Source: CAZNPL01 sp964574815 (GTDB taxonomy: Bacteria; Planctomycetota; Phycisphaerae; UBA1845). Taken from it: a stretch of DNA of 64,000 nt. Below the pieces are notes generated by a model. It was given only the letters and a program-made list of their open reading frames with translations, was not told the origin of the DNA and made no database searches. The translations under genes and the position numbers were made by a program. The stretch is from positions 1 through 64,000 of the forward strand of contig CAZNPL010000005.1 of NCBI GenBank assembly GCA_964574815.1, read 5' to 3'. Below are positions 33,651-43,159 of this stretch, in pieces (within the stretch, counting starts at the first letter, position 1; each line of letters opens with the position of its first letter).

Positions 33651-34646
33651 ATGGATCTGACGACGTATTTCATGGGATTTGAATTGCCGCACCCGTTCAT
33701 CGTCGGGGCGTCCCCATTTGCCGACACGTCGGATTCGTTGCGGCGGGTCGAGGATGCCGGAGCCGCTGCCATCGTCATGCGGTCGGTCTTCGAGGAGCAG
33801 ATCAGGGCTGAAGAGTTGGCCACACATCGGGCCACTGAACCCCATGCCGAGTCGTTCGGAGAGGCTTTGTCCTATTTTCCGGATCCGGCGGAGTTCGTCC
33901 TGGGCGAGCAGGAGTACTTGGAGCAGATTCGCAAGGCCAAAGAAGCGGTTGATATCCCGGTGATCGGATCGTTGAACGGCTCGACGCTGGGCGGTTGGCT
34001 GGAGTACGCGCGGTCGCTCGAGCAATCCGGGGCCGATGCGATCGAACTGAACCCGTATTACGTCGCCACCGATTCGGACGAGACGGGCGAAGCGATCGAA
34101 TCTCGAGTGCTGGAGATCGTGCGCGAGGTGAAGGAGTCGATTCGCGTACCGGTGGCCGTGAAGCTTTCGCCGTTCTACACGTCACTCGCGAACTTCGCCA
34201 AGCGCGTGGACGAGGCGGGCGCGGACGGGTTGGTGCTCTTCAATCGTTTTTTTGAGCCGGATATCGACGTCGAGGAGTTAGAGGTTCGTTCTCATCTGGA
34301 GCTTTCCAGCTCGTCGGAGCTGCTGCTGAGGCTGCGGTGGCTGGCGATTCTGTCCGGGCGGTTGGAGGCATCGCTGGCGATCACGGGCGGCGTGCACACG
34401 GCGTTGGATGCAATTAAGGCGTTGATGTGCGGGGCACAGGCCGTTCAGATCGTCTCGGTGTTGCTGCGGAACGGGCCGGATCATTTGCAGGCGATTCGGC
34501 GCGAGATGGTGGCGTGGATGGAGGAGCACGAGTATGAGTCGCTGGAGCAGATGGTCGGCAGCATGAACCTCGAGCGGTGTCCAAGGCCCAGGATGTTCGA
34601 GAGGGCCAATTACATCCACCTGCTCCAGACGTGGCAGCCGACGTGA
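33651..34646 (+). CDS. Dihydroorotate dehydrogenase-like protein
   Basis: A 331-residue TIM-barrel flavoprotein homologue of dihydroorotate dehydrogenase, in the subgroup often found beside nifJ rather than in pyr operons. Features: MGFELPHPFIVGASPFADTS (FMN region), a VEDAGAAAIVMRSVFEEQ strand, IPVIGSLNGSTLGGW, VPVAVKLSPFYTSL, LVLFNRFFEPDID and the FMN phosphate loop ITGGVHTALDAIKALMCGA. The substrate in this pairing is not established. ATG 33651 has GGAG 8 bases before; the frame is open further upstream but overlaps nifJ. The gap to nifJ is 52 bases. Confidence 0.85.
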   Translation: MDLTTYFMGFELPHPFIVGASPFADTSDSLRRVEDAGAAAIVMRSVFEEQIRAEELATHRATEPHAESFGEALSYFPDPAEFVLGEQEYLEQIRKAKEAVDIPVIGSLNGSTLGGWLEYARSLEQSGADAIELNPYYVATDSDETGEAIESRVLEIVREVKESIRVPVAVKLSPFYTSLANFAKRVDEAGADGLVLFNRFFEPDIDVEELEVRSHLELSSSSELLLRLRWLAILSGRLEASLAITGGVHTALDAIKALMCGAQAVQIVSVLLRNGPDHLQAIRREMVAWMEEHEYESLEQMVGSMNLERCPRPRMFERANYIHLLQTWQPT

Positions 34647-34670
34647 GCGGCGAGCCTGGCGGCACGGATA

Positions 34671-34714
34671 AGTTCCGCCGCTGCCCGCGGCTCTGCTTGC
34701 CCATAGCACCCTCG
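34671..34714. repeat. Degenerate dispersed inverted repeat
   Basis: CACGGATAAGTTCCGCCGC...CGGCTCTGCTTGCCCAT resembles the copies at 12532-12574 and 21997-22033 but with more mismatches. It lies downstream of the dihydroorotate-dehydrogenase-like gene. Confidence 0.5.
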
Positions 34715-34791
34715 CTAAGCACGGATACGCCGCTGGTGGCACCCGCTTAAGCTGTCCACGCACGGCTTACAATTCCGGTCTGCATTTCGAA

Positions 34792-34821
34792 CTGACGCGC
34801 GTCGGCATCCGCCGCTATAAT
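34792..34821 (+). promoter_or_regulatory. Sigma-70-type promoter of the cation antiporter gene
   Basis: CTGACG (34792-34797), an 18-base spacer and a perfect TATAAT (34816-34821), about 43 bases before the start codon. Confidence 0.7.
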
Positions 34822-34864
34822 CTCCGCCTTTGGTGCGGTCAAACGAAGCGACGGAGTTCACGCA

Positions 34865-35932
34865 TTGTTCAGTAATTGGGTCTTTGGCGCAGATCTCCCG
34901 ACTTGGGCGCTGCTGGCCGAGATCATCCTTGCCGGCGTGGTCGTGGTGGCGTCGGGCGCCCGCCTGACGTTACTCGCGGACAAGGTTGCGCTGGAGTACC
35001 GGCTGGGCGGCGCGTGGATCGGGTTGCTGCTGCTGGCCACGGTAACTTCGCTTCCGGAAGTGGCGACGGGCTGCACGGCCGTGTGGATTGGGCGGCCGGA
35101 CCTGGCATTCGCAGCCATCTTCGGAAGCTGCAGCTTCAACATCGTTCTGATCTTTTTGTTCAATTTTTTTGTGGGCGGGGGCTCGATCCTGACGGACAAG
35201 AGTCCTTCGCACAAATTGAGCAGTTCGTTCGGAATCGTCCTGATTTCCGTGACCCTGATCGGCATGCTGCTGGTGGCCAAATTCGAGGGCCGACCGGCAT
35301 GGGCCCAGACTACGGAGTTGGTCGTCGCTGCATTAATCGCGGTCACGTACATCACCTGCATGCACATGATCTCGCGCGGCGAGCCCGGTCCTGCTGAGGT
35401 TCTGGAGGAGATTGTTCCGCAGGAGCGAACGCCCGGTCTGCTGCTGAAGGTTGTCAGCGTTTCGGCTGTTCTGGTTGTGGCCGCCTGGTGGTTGGCGCAG
35501 ACGGGGGATGTTCTGGCGGATCATCCGATCGAGATGATCGGGCGGCCTCTTGGGGCGACGTTTGTCGGCTCGTTGTTTCTGGCGGTCGCCACGTCGTTGC
35601 CGGAGATCGTCACGGGGCTGGCGGCGGTTCGGCTGGGCAACCTCGACATGGCGTTGGGGAACATCTTCGGCAGCAACATGTTCAACATTTTCGTGGTGCC
35701 GATGTTGAAAGCCACTTCACTGTTTTCGGGGCGGACCCTTCTCATGGCCGGCGACCAGTTCCAACTGGAGCAAGCCATGATCGCCGGGGTGCTGCCGATC
35801 CTGCTGACGGCGGTGGTCATGGGCGGGCTGAGCTACCGCACTCAGCGGAGGGTGTTGAAGCGATTCGGCATCGATTCGGCGCTGATCGCGGCGATTTACG
35901 TGTTGGGGATGCTTCTGATCGTGCTGCGATGA
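34865..35932 (+). CDS. CaCA-family Na+/Ca2+-type antiporter
   Basis: A 355-residue membrane transporter of the Ca2+:cation antiporter superfamily, which exports Ca2+ in exchange for Na+ or H+. The two inverted alpha repeats are clear: ATVTSLPEVATG with FGSCSFNIVLIF in the first half, and AVATSLPEIVTG with FGSNMFNIFVVP in the second. About ten transmembrane segments. The start is TTG at 34865, supported by GGAG 8 bases before, and by a strong promoter. Ion specificity cannot be read. Confidence 0.9.
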   Translation: MFSNWVFGADLPTWALLAEIILAGVVVVASGARLTLLADKVALEYRLGGAWIGLLLLATVTSLPEVATGCTAVWIGRPDLAFAAIFGSCSFNIVLIFLFNFFVGGGSILTDKSPSHKLSSSFGIVLISVTLIGMLLVAKFEGRPAWAQTTELVVAALIAVTYITCMHMISRGEPGPAEVLEEIVPQERTPGLLLKVVSVSAVLVVAAWWLAQTGDVLADHPIEMIGRPLGATFVGSLFLAVATSLPEIVTGLAAVRLGNLDMALGNIFGSNMFNIFVVPMLKATSLFSGRTLLMAGDQFQLEQAMIAGVLPILLTAVVMGGLSYRTQRRVLKRFGIDSALIAAIYVLGMLLIVLR

Positions 35933-35950
35933 GCGCGATCGAGCGGCACG

Positions 35951-37513
35951 TCAACCGCCGGTGGCATTGCCGCCGCAGGACGCGTCGGCCTCGATGCCGC
36001 TCCCGCTGAAACAGTCCTGGAACCTGCCGAAATCGAGCAGGTCGATGTCGAGGTCGCCGTCCGCATCGAGGTGGTCGCACTCGGGCGACAGGGGGCCTCC
36101 GATGGTCTCGGGCACGCACGATGCGAAGCCGCCGTAGTCGGTTCCGTCGACGTCAAAGTCCACGTCGTTGTCGCCGAACGCAACGGGGATGGGAGCGGAC
36201 AGGCTCATGAAGCCGCTCAGGTCAATCGAGGGCTCGAGGTGGATGTTGCGGTTCCAGAAGAAGTTCATCCCCAGGATCCCGTCGAGAGCGCCACCCTCGG
36301 GCGAGGGCAGGTCGAGCACGACGAACGGCGCCCGCGAGAACTCGAGTGCTCCGCCTTGTGCATTGATGCGGACATAGTCCACGTAGTAACCGGGCACGTC
36401 TTCGGTCACGCCGCCGATCCCGCAGACGTCGACGCCGAAGTCCGGCTCCAGGGGGAGGCTAAGGGTGGCGGCCATGAACGGGCTGATGATGGAGCTTTGC
36501 GCGCCGGTATCGACCAGGACGCGCATCGATTGGGTTGCGGCCCCGCCGTGGGCGACCTCAAGTGTAGTGAAGAACGCGCCGCCGAGCGGTAAGGAGAGTG
36601 CCGATGCAGATAACTGCGTGGGATACTGGGGCGTCACCAGATCTTCAAAATCCGGATAGTAGCTTGCCGTGGTGACGGGCAGCGGGCCTCCGAACTCAAT
36701 ACCAATCCGATGGGCAATACTAAATGACGGCGTGAGGAATCCGTCGATCTGCACTTCGGGGCCGGTGAAGATCTCACCCCCGGCGGCCAGCGTCTGCGGT
36801 GTATCGACTCGAATGATGGTGTCGAAGAAACCGAGAAACGGAGTGCCGATCACGGCGAAGGGCGTTTCTTCTGCGCCGCAGAACAGGGGTGGGGCGGCTA
36901 CAGCCGAAACGTTGGAGTGCCCGACCATGGCCCCGTGATCGAAAGTCCCGTCGGGGTTGCCGGCCGAGAGTCCGCCCGCAAACAGGCCCAACGGCTGAGT
37001 AATCGGCGCATCGATTTGCCCAGCCGCTCCCGCCAGCGGAATCGTGTATTGCGTGAGCATCGGACCGGTGAGCCCGAGCATTTGCGCGGCGCTCCCCGCG
37101 GCCAGGTCGACCACGGCGCCCGTATCCAAGATGCCGACGACGAATTCCTGCGCGCCGGCCGTCGGCAGCGGATCTCCGACGTAGAAAAAATCGTGGATGT
37201 TGTGTTCGTAATCAATATCGGTGGTGGATCGCTCGTCGGAGGTGGCGATGACGATGAGGGGCGAGAAGCCCGTCAACCTGGGCCTGGGATGCGGCCAACT
37301 GCTGCTCTCTCGCTGAGGTTGGGCGCTCTCACCGGCACCGTGCGGACGGATGGCCACGATGGAACGATCGAAACCCATGCGGAAATGCGTCTCGCGTGGG
37401 GCGGGGTCGAGCTCGGTCGGGGAGACACGTACCGGCGACGCGGCGAACGCGACACTCGCCACGGACACAAGTACGGCGACGCTGCTTGCAATCTTGGTAG
37501 TCGGTCTGTTCAT
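35951..37513 (-). CDS. Secreted two-domain retropepsin-like protease with EF-hand/dockerin tail
   Basis: A 520-residue exported protein. A signal peptide (SSVAVLVSVASVAFAA) is followed by two retropepsin-like domains with DTG active sites: D130-T-G132 in VGILDTGAVVDL and D335-T-G337 in VLVDTGAQSSII, each with later ALIGTPFLG or GILGMNFF Gly motifs. A retropepsin-like pair inside one chain could act like the two lobes of pepsin. Two Ca2+-loop repeats (DNDVDFDVDGTDY and DADGDLDIDLLDF) form a dockerin-like tail. ATG 37513 begins the signal peptide; no clear ribosome binding site. Convergent with the antiporter. Confidence 0.75.
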   Translation of the reverse strand: MNRPTTKIASSVAVLVSVASVAFAASPVRVSPTELDPAPRETHFRMGFDRSIVAIRPHGAGESAQPQRESSSWPHPRPRLTGFSPLIVIATSDERSTTDIDYEHNIHDFFYVGDPLPTAGAQEFVVGILDTGAVVDLAAGSAAQMLGLTGPMLTQYTIPLAGAAGQIDAPITQPLGLFAGGLSAGNPDGTFDHGAMVGHSNVSAVAAPPLFCGAEETPFAVIGTPFLGFFDTIIRVDTPQTLAAGGEIFTGPEVQIDGFLTPSFSIAHRIGIEFGGPLPVTTASYYPDFEDLVTPQYPTQLSASALSLPLGGAFFTTLEVAHGGAATQSMRVLVDTGAQSSIISPFMAATLSLPLEPDFGVDVCGIGGVTEDVPGYYVDYVRINAQGGALEFSRAPFVVLDLPSPEGGALDGILGMNFFWNRNIHLEPSIDLSGFMSLSAPIPVAFGDNDVDFDVDGTDYGGFASCVPETIGGPLSPECDHLDADGDLDIDLLDFGRFQDCFSGSGIEADASCGGNATGG

Positions 37514-37763
37514 GTGTTCGTCGTCGGGTCCGTATTCGCACCGGGCGTCGGCCCGGCATCTACAGGCGCAGGTGGTGTGCACACGGTCACAATGTATTGT
37601 TTCGTTGTCAGGGCGGCGTTTCAACAACGCAACGTGATTGACCCTTGAGCCGGGCCGTTGAGAATCCAATGATCCCACACGGCACCCCGCTCAATGGCTT
37701 CCGGAGGCACAGGCTCAGACAATTGATGAGCGTGGCGCCGTGAGCGGGGAGGTCCCGGGCGCC

Positions 37764-40700
37764 CTACGGGTCGGTACTGCCGCTCTCTATTTTCGAGCGT
37801 GAGTCGCGGATTTGCCGGGCCAATTCATCGGCGCCCACGCCTTCGGCCAGCAGATTCTCTGCGGTGGCAAGGACGTCTCCGGCCTTTGCGAGGTCTCCGC
37901 TGCGGCGGAAGGCCTCGGCCAAGTGGTGGATTCCGATAATGAACGTCGGGTTGCGTTCCAGGACGCGGGTGAGGATCGCGACGGCCTCGTTGTACCGGCC
38001 CAGTTGGACGAGGGTCCAGGCGAGTGTGTCGTGGACCGTCGGGCTCTGGCTGAGTCGAGCGGCCTGCCGCGCGTAGGGGACCGCGTCCTCCGGGCGTCCA
38101 AGTTTATCGGACAGCAGGAATGCGAGGTTGTTCAGCCCGATCACGTGCTGATCGTCGAGTTCCAGAAGGGCCTCGTAGTCCTGCCGCGCGAGATCCCACT
38201 GGTCTTGAGCTTCGTGGAGATTTCCGCGCGCCGCCAGTAGCAGAGTTCTTTCCTGGTCGTCGGCCGCGGTTTCCAGGAGCGAGTCGATAATGGCCATTGC
38301 CTCTTCGTGACGGCCGGATCGCGTCAGCAGTACGCTCAACAGGTGTCGGGCGGATCGTCCGAGCGGCCGGTCCTCGGCTTCTGCGCGAAACAGATCGATC
38401 GCCTTCTCCGCACCGATTCCGCGAATGACATCATCGGCCACGACTTTCATCAACGCCAGGTTGCCGAAGCCGCTCTCGCCCAGCGCTTGCAGGAAGACGT
38501 CGACGGCGCGGTCGGTTTGCCCGGCGCGTCCCAGCAATTCGGCGTACGCACTCTTCACCTGGGGTGTGCGCTGATCTTCCGGAATAGTCGTCTCGTAATA
38601 GCTGACGCCCTGCTGCGGCATTTCCAACAGGCTCAAGGTGTTCAATACCGCGGCCGTATAGTGCGGGCGAAATCCGCTCAGGCGGGCTGCGGCCTGATAG
38701 TCGGGGAGCGCGTCCCGGGGGCCACTGAGCTTGGTTTTCAGGTCGCCGCGTTTGTTGAGCCACACTGCCTCTTCGGGATAGAGGTTGGCAAGTCTGGTGC
38801 ACACGCGAATCGCATCGCCGTAGCGCTCGCGTGCTTGGTACATGGCGATCAGGTGGACGGCGACCTCTTTGGCGGCCGGGTCTTCGCGCAGGATAGACTC
38901 GAGTTCCGCGTAGGCCAGGCCGAGCTGACTGGTGAGCGCGTAGGTATCCGCCAGCAACAGCCGGGCTTCGTGGTTTCGGTAGTCGGGATCGAGACTGCGG
39001 AGGGTTTCGAGGTCTGCAATCGCCGGTTGGATCCGCCCCAAGGCGTTGTAGAGGCGGGCCCGCTGGAAAAGAGCGTGCTTGCTGTTGCGATTCTCGTCGA
39101 GATAGCGCGTGATGCTGGCGATCGCTTCGTCGAGGTCGCCCTCCAGCGCCTCGGCGGCCGTCGCGAGCAGGAGACCCTCGTTGTCGTCGGGATAATCACT
39201 CCGGTAGGCTTCGATCTGGCGCAGGGCGGCGTCCGAGTCGCCGGACCGCAAGAGGACGTCGATTTTACTTCGCCGCAGTCGAGCGACAAAAGCCTCGGAC
39301 TGCTCGGCCGCATGCTCGATCGCCCTGTCGTACCACTCCAATGCCTGAAGGTACTTTTCCTGCCGATTACGAAGCTCGGCGAAGGCCATACAGACCTGCA
39401 GGTTTTCCTCGGACTGGGCCGCCCGTTCGAGAGCGGCCTCGGACCGTTCGAAATCGCCCAGGCGTTCCCAGTGGTCCGCCAACAGGATCAGCGCGTACGC
39501 TTTGCCGCGCGGATCGTTCTGTCGTTCAATGTGCGTCTGGAGCACTTTGCGGGCTTCATCGTAGCGATGCATATCGTGGAAGAAGTTGACCGCCGCCATG
39601 ACGGCGCGTCGATCCACCTCGGGCAAGTCGAGTGCGGCTCGAAAACACTCTTCGGCTTTGTCGACATCGTTTGTACGAGTGTAGAGTTGGCCGAGGCGAA
39701 TCAGATTGTCGATGTTGTCCGGCTCGGCCTGGCGAATCTCGACGCGCCGGCGTATGCCCTCCTCGGGGAATTCGCGTTCCCGAAGGTTGAGCATCTGTTC
39801 TTTCACCCAGGGGTCATCCGGTAGCAGCTTGGCGCACTGCTCGAGGCGAACGGCGAGTTCGTCTTCGTCGCCCTGATATGCGGCGATCCTGGCCAATCCC
39901 TTTTGCGCCGGGCCGATTCTCGGGTTGGCGTCCACGGCTCGTTCGAACGATTCGCGGGCTTCGAGCAACCTTGGGGGCTCGAGTGCCATCTGGCATTGAC
40001 CGAGCCACGTCAGGGCAGCGGCGTCGGTGGGTTGTTTTTCGACGGCCGCGGTAAATGCCGCGATGGCCGCGTCGATCTCACCGTTTACCATGAAGGCGCG
40101 GCCCTGATAGGTAAGCCCGTCGGCGCCGTCGAGGTTCTCCCTGGCGGCCCATTCGACGTATCGTTCCATTCGTTCTTGATCTTTCTGTGAAGCGGCAAGC
40201 GAGAACTGGCGCTCGATGATATCGCGGAGATAGGCACGGCGGGTCGCCGGATCCGCGCTGAAATCCGCTTCATCAAGAAGGCGCTCGGCCTGGTCGAGAT
40301 GGTGTTGATAGGCCGCCGTGTCGTCCTGGCGGTGATGCCACATGGCCTGTTCGTAGTGCCGCGTGAACGGGTCGGCGATCGTCTCGAGGATTTCCTCCTG
40401 AGCCGCTTTGCGCTGCTCGTCTGTAAGTTGCCGGTCGGCCTGGACCTCGATCAATCGGACGGTCACGTCGTCGGGCGCCAGAGTTCGTGCCCGCCGAACC
40501 ATCTCGACCGCTCGTTCGTGCCGGTCGATTCGATCGAGGGCCGCGACGGCAAGACGAAGATACGTCGTATTGGCCGGGTTGTCTTCGAGCAGCTCTTCCA
40601 TCAGCGCGGCGGCATCGGCGAACTGTTCGCTTTGGAAGAGGATGTGCGCCTGCAGCAGCTTGTCGGTGGGCTCGCCGCCGAGTCGCGTCAGGATGTCGTT

Positions 40701-42287
40701 CGCCTCGTCACTTCGGCCGAGTTGGGTGAGCGCGGCGGCCTTGATCCGCAGCGCCTGGGATTGGCCTGGATTTCTACGGAGCGCTTCGTCCGCGGCCTGC
40801 ATGGCCAGTTGATACTCTTCGGTCCGCAGTGCCACCTGTGCGTAGGTGACCCAGCAACTGACACCGGCGGCCGGGTCGCGCAGTGCTCGAACGATCGCAT
40901 CCTTGGCTGCGCCGGGTTGCTGGTTGCGAATAAGCAGGCTGGCGAGCAGTTGATCGTTGCGCCAGTTCGGCCCGCCGTAGGCAGTGGCCGCCTTTTGCAG
41001 GCGTTCGATGGCCGCCAGCTCGTCGCCGCGGGCCAGTTGGATGCGGGCCTGAAGATTGAGTCCGGGGCCGCGGTCCGCGAACTCCGCCGCCGCCTCGCGA
41101 GCGAACTCTTCCGCTCTGGTGATCATCTGCTGGTAGGCCGGTTCGGTCCGCTCGAGGGTGGCGGCGTGTGCCAGGCATTCCTCGCCCGCTCGAATCAGGA
41201 GCATGTACATTGAGTACTTGCGTTCACGGGCACGGATTCCCTCCCGCTGAATCGACTGGTTGATTCTGCATTCGCAGGTCTCGATGGCCGCGAGGTGCTC
41301 TCCTCGCGCGGATTGCAGCTCTGCAAGCAACATGTAGGGGAGGAAGACGGACTCGTCCGTCTCGATGCTGGCCTGCAGAAGGTGTCGGGCCCTTTCGTAG
41401 GCGTCGTCGGCTTGCTCGGTCCGGCCGGGGTCCCCCGTCAACGCAGCCCATCGGGAGACCCAGTATTGAGCGTGTTCGGACTTTACCTTGGCGCGCACCT
41501 CGGGGTCGGGGCCGGACAGCGACTCGGCCTCAGCAAACATCTCCGCCGCCTCGGCGAATTGTCCGCGATTGGCGAGAAACCGCCCGTAGGCAACGCGCAC
41601 CCGCGAGGCGTCATCGCCGGGTTCGGTGTGTGATTCCGCCAGTTCCTGAAGGATGCGTTCGGCTTCTTCGACCTGGTCCGTTCGGTGCGCCTGAGAGGCC
41701 AGCGTCAGCGCATAATCGACGTTCTCCGGATCCAACTCCACAGCGCGTCTGATGTGCGCCATTCCGTCGCGCTGCAGTTCGCCTTTCTTGTCGGGTTCCG
41801 CTTCCTCCTGAGCAAGCTGCACCAGAGCGAGACCGAGCGCATGTTCTCCCTTGGCGTTGTCGGGAGCGGCATTGAGCAGCTTTTCCGCCCGCTCTCTGAC
41901 CCGGCGCCACGCCATCGTCCCTCGATACAGCCGGGCGACTTCGGTGCGCATGTCCAGAAGTTTCTCATGGGCCTGGATCAGCGACGGATCTACGGTCAGC
42001 GCGTCGTTCCAGTAGCGCTCCGCGAGAAACTCTTCTCCGGCCTGGTAGGCCATCTCGCCCGCGAGCACCAAATGCCGGGCATCGCGTGAAATCTGGTAGG
42101 CCCGCAGGTAGTAGTTTCTCGCCTGAACCCACTCTTCTTGTGCGGCCAGTTGCTCTGCCTGGGCGATGTAGTGGGCGGGGTCGGTCTGTTGGAGGCTCTT
42201 GACCATGAGGACGCCTGCTGCCGTCGCAACGACAAAGCCGAAAGCGGTCAACCAGCCGACGAGTGGCTTGTTCAGTTTCCTGGCCAT
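37764..42287 (-). CDS. Very large tetratricopeptide-repeat membrane protein
   Basis: A 1507-residue protein with one N-terminal transmembrane anchor (about 9-30: LVGWLTAFGFVVATAAGVLM) and dozens of helical TPR repeats, e.g. EWVQARNYYLRAYQISRDA, NPGQSQALRIKAAALTQLG and NEAVAILTRVLERNP. It is probably anchored and periplasmic or peripheral, holding many partners. No catalytic domain is visible. It lies next to the EpsI/DUF3485-like gene on the same strand, an arrangement reported for exosortase and surface-polysaccharide loci in which PrsT-type TPR proteins occur. Family name is an inference. Confidence 0.85.
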   Translation of the reverse strand: MARKLNKPLVGWLTAFGFVVATAAGVLMVKSLQQTDPAHYIAQAEQLAAQEEWVQARNYYLRAYQISRDARHLVLAGEMAYQAGEEFLAERYWNDALTVDPSLIQAHEKLLDMRTEVARLYRGTMAWRRVRERAEKLLNAAPDNAKGEHALGLALVQLAQEEAEPDKKGELQRDGMAHIRRAVELDPENVDYALTLASQAHRTDQVEEAERILQELAESHTEPGDDASRVRVAYGRFLANRGQFAEAAEMFAEAESLSGPDPEVRAKVKSEHAQYWVSRWAALTGDPGRTEQADDAYERARHLLQASIETDESVFLPYMLLAELQSARGEHLAAIETCECRINQSIQREGIRARERKYSMYMLLIRAGEECLAHAATLERTEPAYQQMITRAEEFAREAAAEFADRGPGLNLQARIQLARGDELAAIERLQKAATAYGGPNWRNDQLLASLLIRNQQPGAAKDAIVRALRDPAAGVSCWVTYAQVALRTEEYQLAMQAADEALRRNPGQSQALRIKAAALTQLGRSDEANDILTRLGGEPTDKLLQAHILFQSEQFADAAALMEELLEDNPANTTYLRLAVAALDRIDRHERAVEMVRRARTLAPDDVTVRLIEVQADRQLTDEQRKAAQEEILETIADPFTRHYEQAMWHHRQDDTAAYQHHLDQAERLLDEADFSADPATRRAYLRDIIERQFSLAASQKDQERMERYVEWAARENLDGADGLTYQGRAFMVNGEIDAAIAAFTAAVEKQPTDAAALTWLGQCQMALEPPRLLEARESFERAVDANPRIGPAQKGLARIAAYQGDEDELAVRLEQCAKLLPDDPWVKEQMLNLREREFPEEGIRRRVEIRQAEPDNIDNLIRLGQLYTRTNDVDKAEECFRAALDLPEVDRRAVMAAVNFFHDMHRYDEARKVLQTHIERQNDPRGKAYALILLADHWERLGDFERSEAALERAAQSEENLQVCMAFAELRNRQEKYLQALEWYDRAIEHAAEQSEAFVARLRRSKIDVLLRSGDSDAALRQIEAYRSDYPDDNEGLLLATAAEALEGDLDEAIASITRYLDENRNSKHALFQRARLYNALGRIQPAIADLETLRSLDPDYRNHEARLLLADTYALTSQLGLAYAELESILREDPAAKEVAVHLIAMYQARERYGDAIRVCTRLANLYPEEAVWLNKRGDLKTKLSGPRDALPDYQAAARLSGFRPHYTAAVLNTLSLLEMPQQGVSYYETTIPEDQRTPQVKSAYAELLGRAGQTDRAVDVFLQALGESGFGNLALMKVVADDVIRGIGAEKAIDLFRAEAEDRPLGRSARHLLSVLLTRSGRHEEAMAIIDSLLETAADDQERTLLLAARGNLHEAQDQWDLARQDYEALLELDDQHVIGLNNLAFLLSDKLGRPEDAVPYARQAARLSQSPTVHDTLAWTLVQLGRYNEAVAILTRVLERNPTFIIGIHHLAEAFRRSGDLAKAGDVLATAENLLAEGVGADELARQIRDSRSKIESGSTDP

Positions 42288-42352
42288 TGGTTTGCCCTGT
42301 CCTTGAGCGAGATCAGGTTCTCTTGGTGGTCCGTGCTCGCGTGAAGCCGTTC

Positions 42353-43159
42353 CTATCGGTTTTGATCATCGGCCCGCGCTGTGGTCGTTTCGCCGCTTTG
42401 GACCGCGTCCCAGTCGGGCCAGTGCTCCTCCAAGAGGATTGGTAGAACGTAGCCCAGCAGTTTCTCCGAGGCGTCGACGGCCTGCTCGGGCGTCGGGTAG
42501 CGCGGGAATGAATGTTCGGACCCGAAGGTTACCTCGACCTTGCTGTAATACGCGTGACTGTCGCGCGGGTCATTGATGATGGTGCGGACGGCGTTGCGCG
42601 TCGCCGCAAAGCGCCCGTTGCAGTGGAACGTGTAAATCACGGGGAATTCGTCGCGGTGGTACAACCCGGACTTGACGAAGGTGGACACACGCACGGGTAC
42701 GGTCCCGTTGCCGCCCGCCTCGGACACAATGATGGTTCGGGTGTCGGTGCTCGCGATGGTGTAGCCCTGCCCGACCATGCAGACCTCGGATACATGAGGA
42801 ACCGGATCAGGCTGGCCGGTGTAGTATGTGACGGTCAGAGTCGCGAAGCGTCTCGGATCGGTCGGCTGGTCGCGGTAGTCGGTATCTTCGAGAAACCAGT
42901 AAATGTACTCTTCGGTGCCGAGGGCCTCCTCCACTGCCGATTCGAGGTCGACCTTGCCGACGAAGGCATACGGGCCGAGCCGCGACTTATCGAGCTTGAA
43001 GAGGGGGCTTCGCAACGGCACCGGCTCCTTGGCCAGCACGACCTTCATCGTCCTGGTGGCCCAGGGCAGACCGATCGCCGTGGCGGCCAGGATGATCGTG
43101 CTGATGACGAACGGTAGGCTGAAGAGCGAGCCGTTCGTCCGTGGATTCGCCCCATTCAC
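42353..43159 (-). CDS. EpsI/DUF3485-like exosortase-associated protein
   Basis: A 268-residue protein with an N-terminal membrane anchor (FSLPFVISTIILAATAIGLP) and an extracytoplasmic domain resembling EpsI/DUF3485: LTVTYYTGQPDPVPHVSEVC followed by MVGQGYTI, then strands VPVRVSTFVKSGLYHRDEFP. EpsI-like proteins accompany exosortases and exopolysaccharide loci, where they act with the sorting machinery; their activity is not settled. GTG 43159 is chosen, with AGGAAG 6 bases upstream, giving a membrane anchor close to the N-terminus; a longer GTG start at 43234 lacks such a site. Exosortase itself is not in the window. Confidence 0.6.
   Translation of the reverse strand: MNGANPRTNGSLFSLPFVISTIILAATAIGLPWATRTMKVVLAKEPVPLRSPLFKLDKSRLGPYAFVGKVDLESAVEEALGTEEYIYWFLEDTDYRDQPTDPRRFATLTVTYYTGQPDPVPHVSEVCMVGQGYTIASTDTRTIIVSEAGGNGTVPVRVSTFVKSGLYHRDEFPVIYTFHCNGRFAATRNAVRTIINDPRDSHAYYSKVEVTFGSEHSFPRYPTPEQAVDASEKLLGYVLPILLEEHWPDWDAVQSGETTTARADDQNR

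Noticed and set aside
35160..35172. Run of T (ATTTTTTTG) as a terminator
   Set aside because: It lies inside the antiporter coding frame without a preceding stem.
38307..39824. A 505-codon plus-strand open frame inside the TPR gene
   Set aside because: Antisense shadow of a TPR array with biased codons; no start signal.
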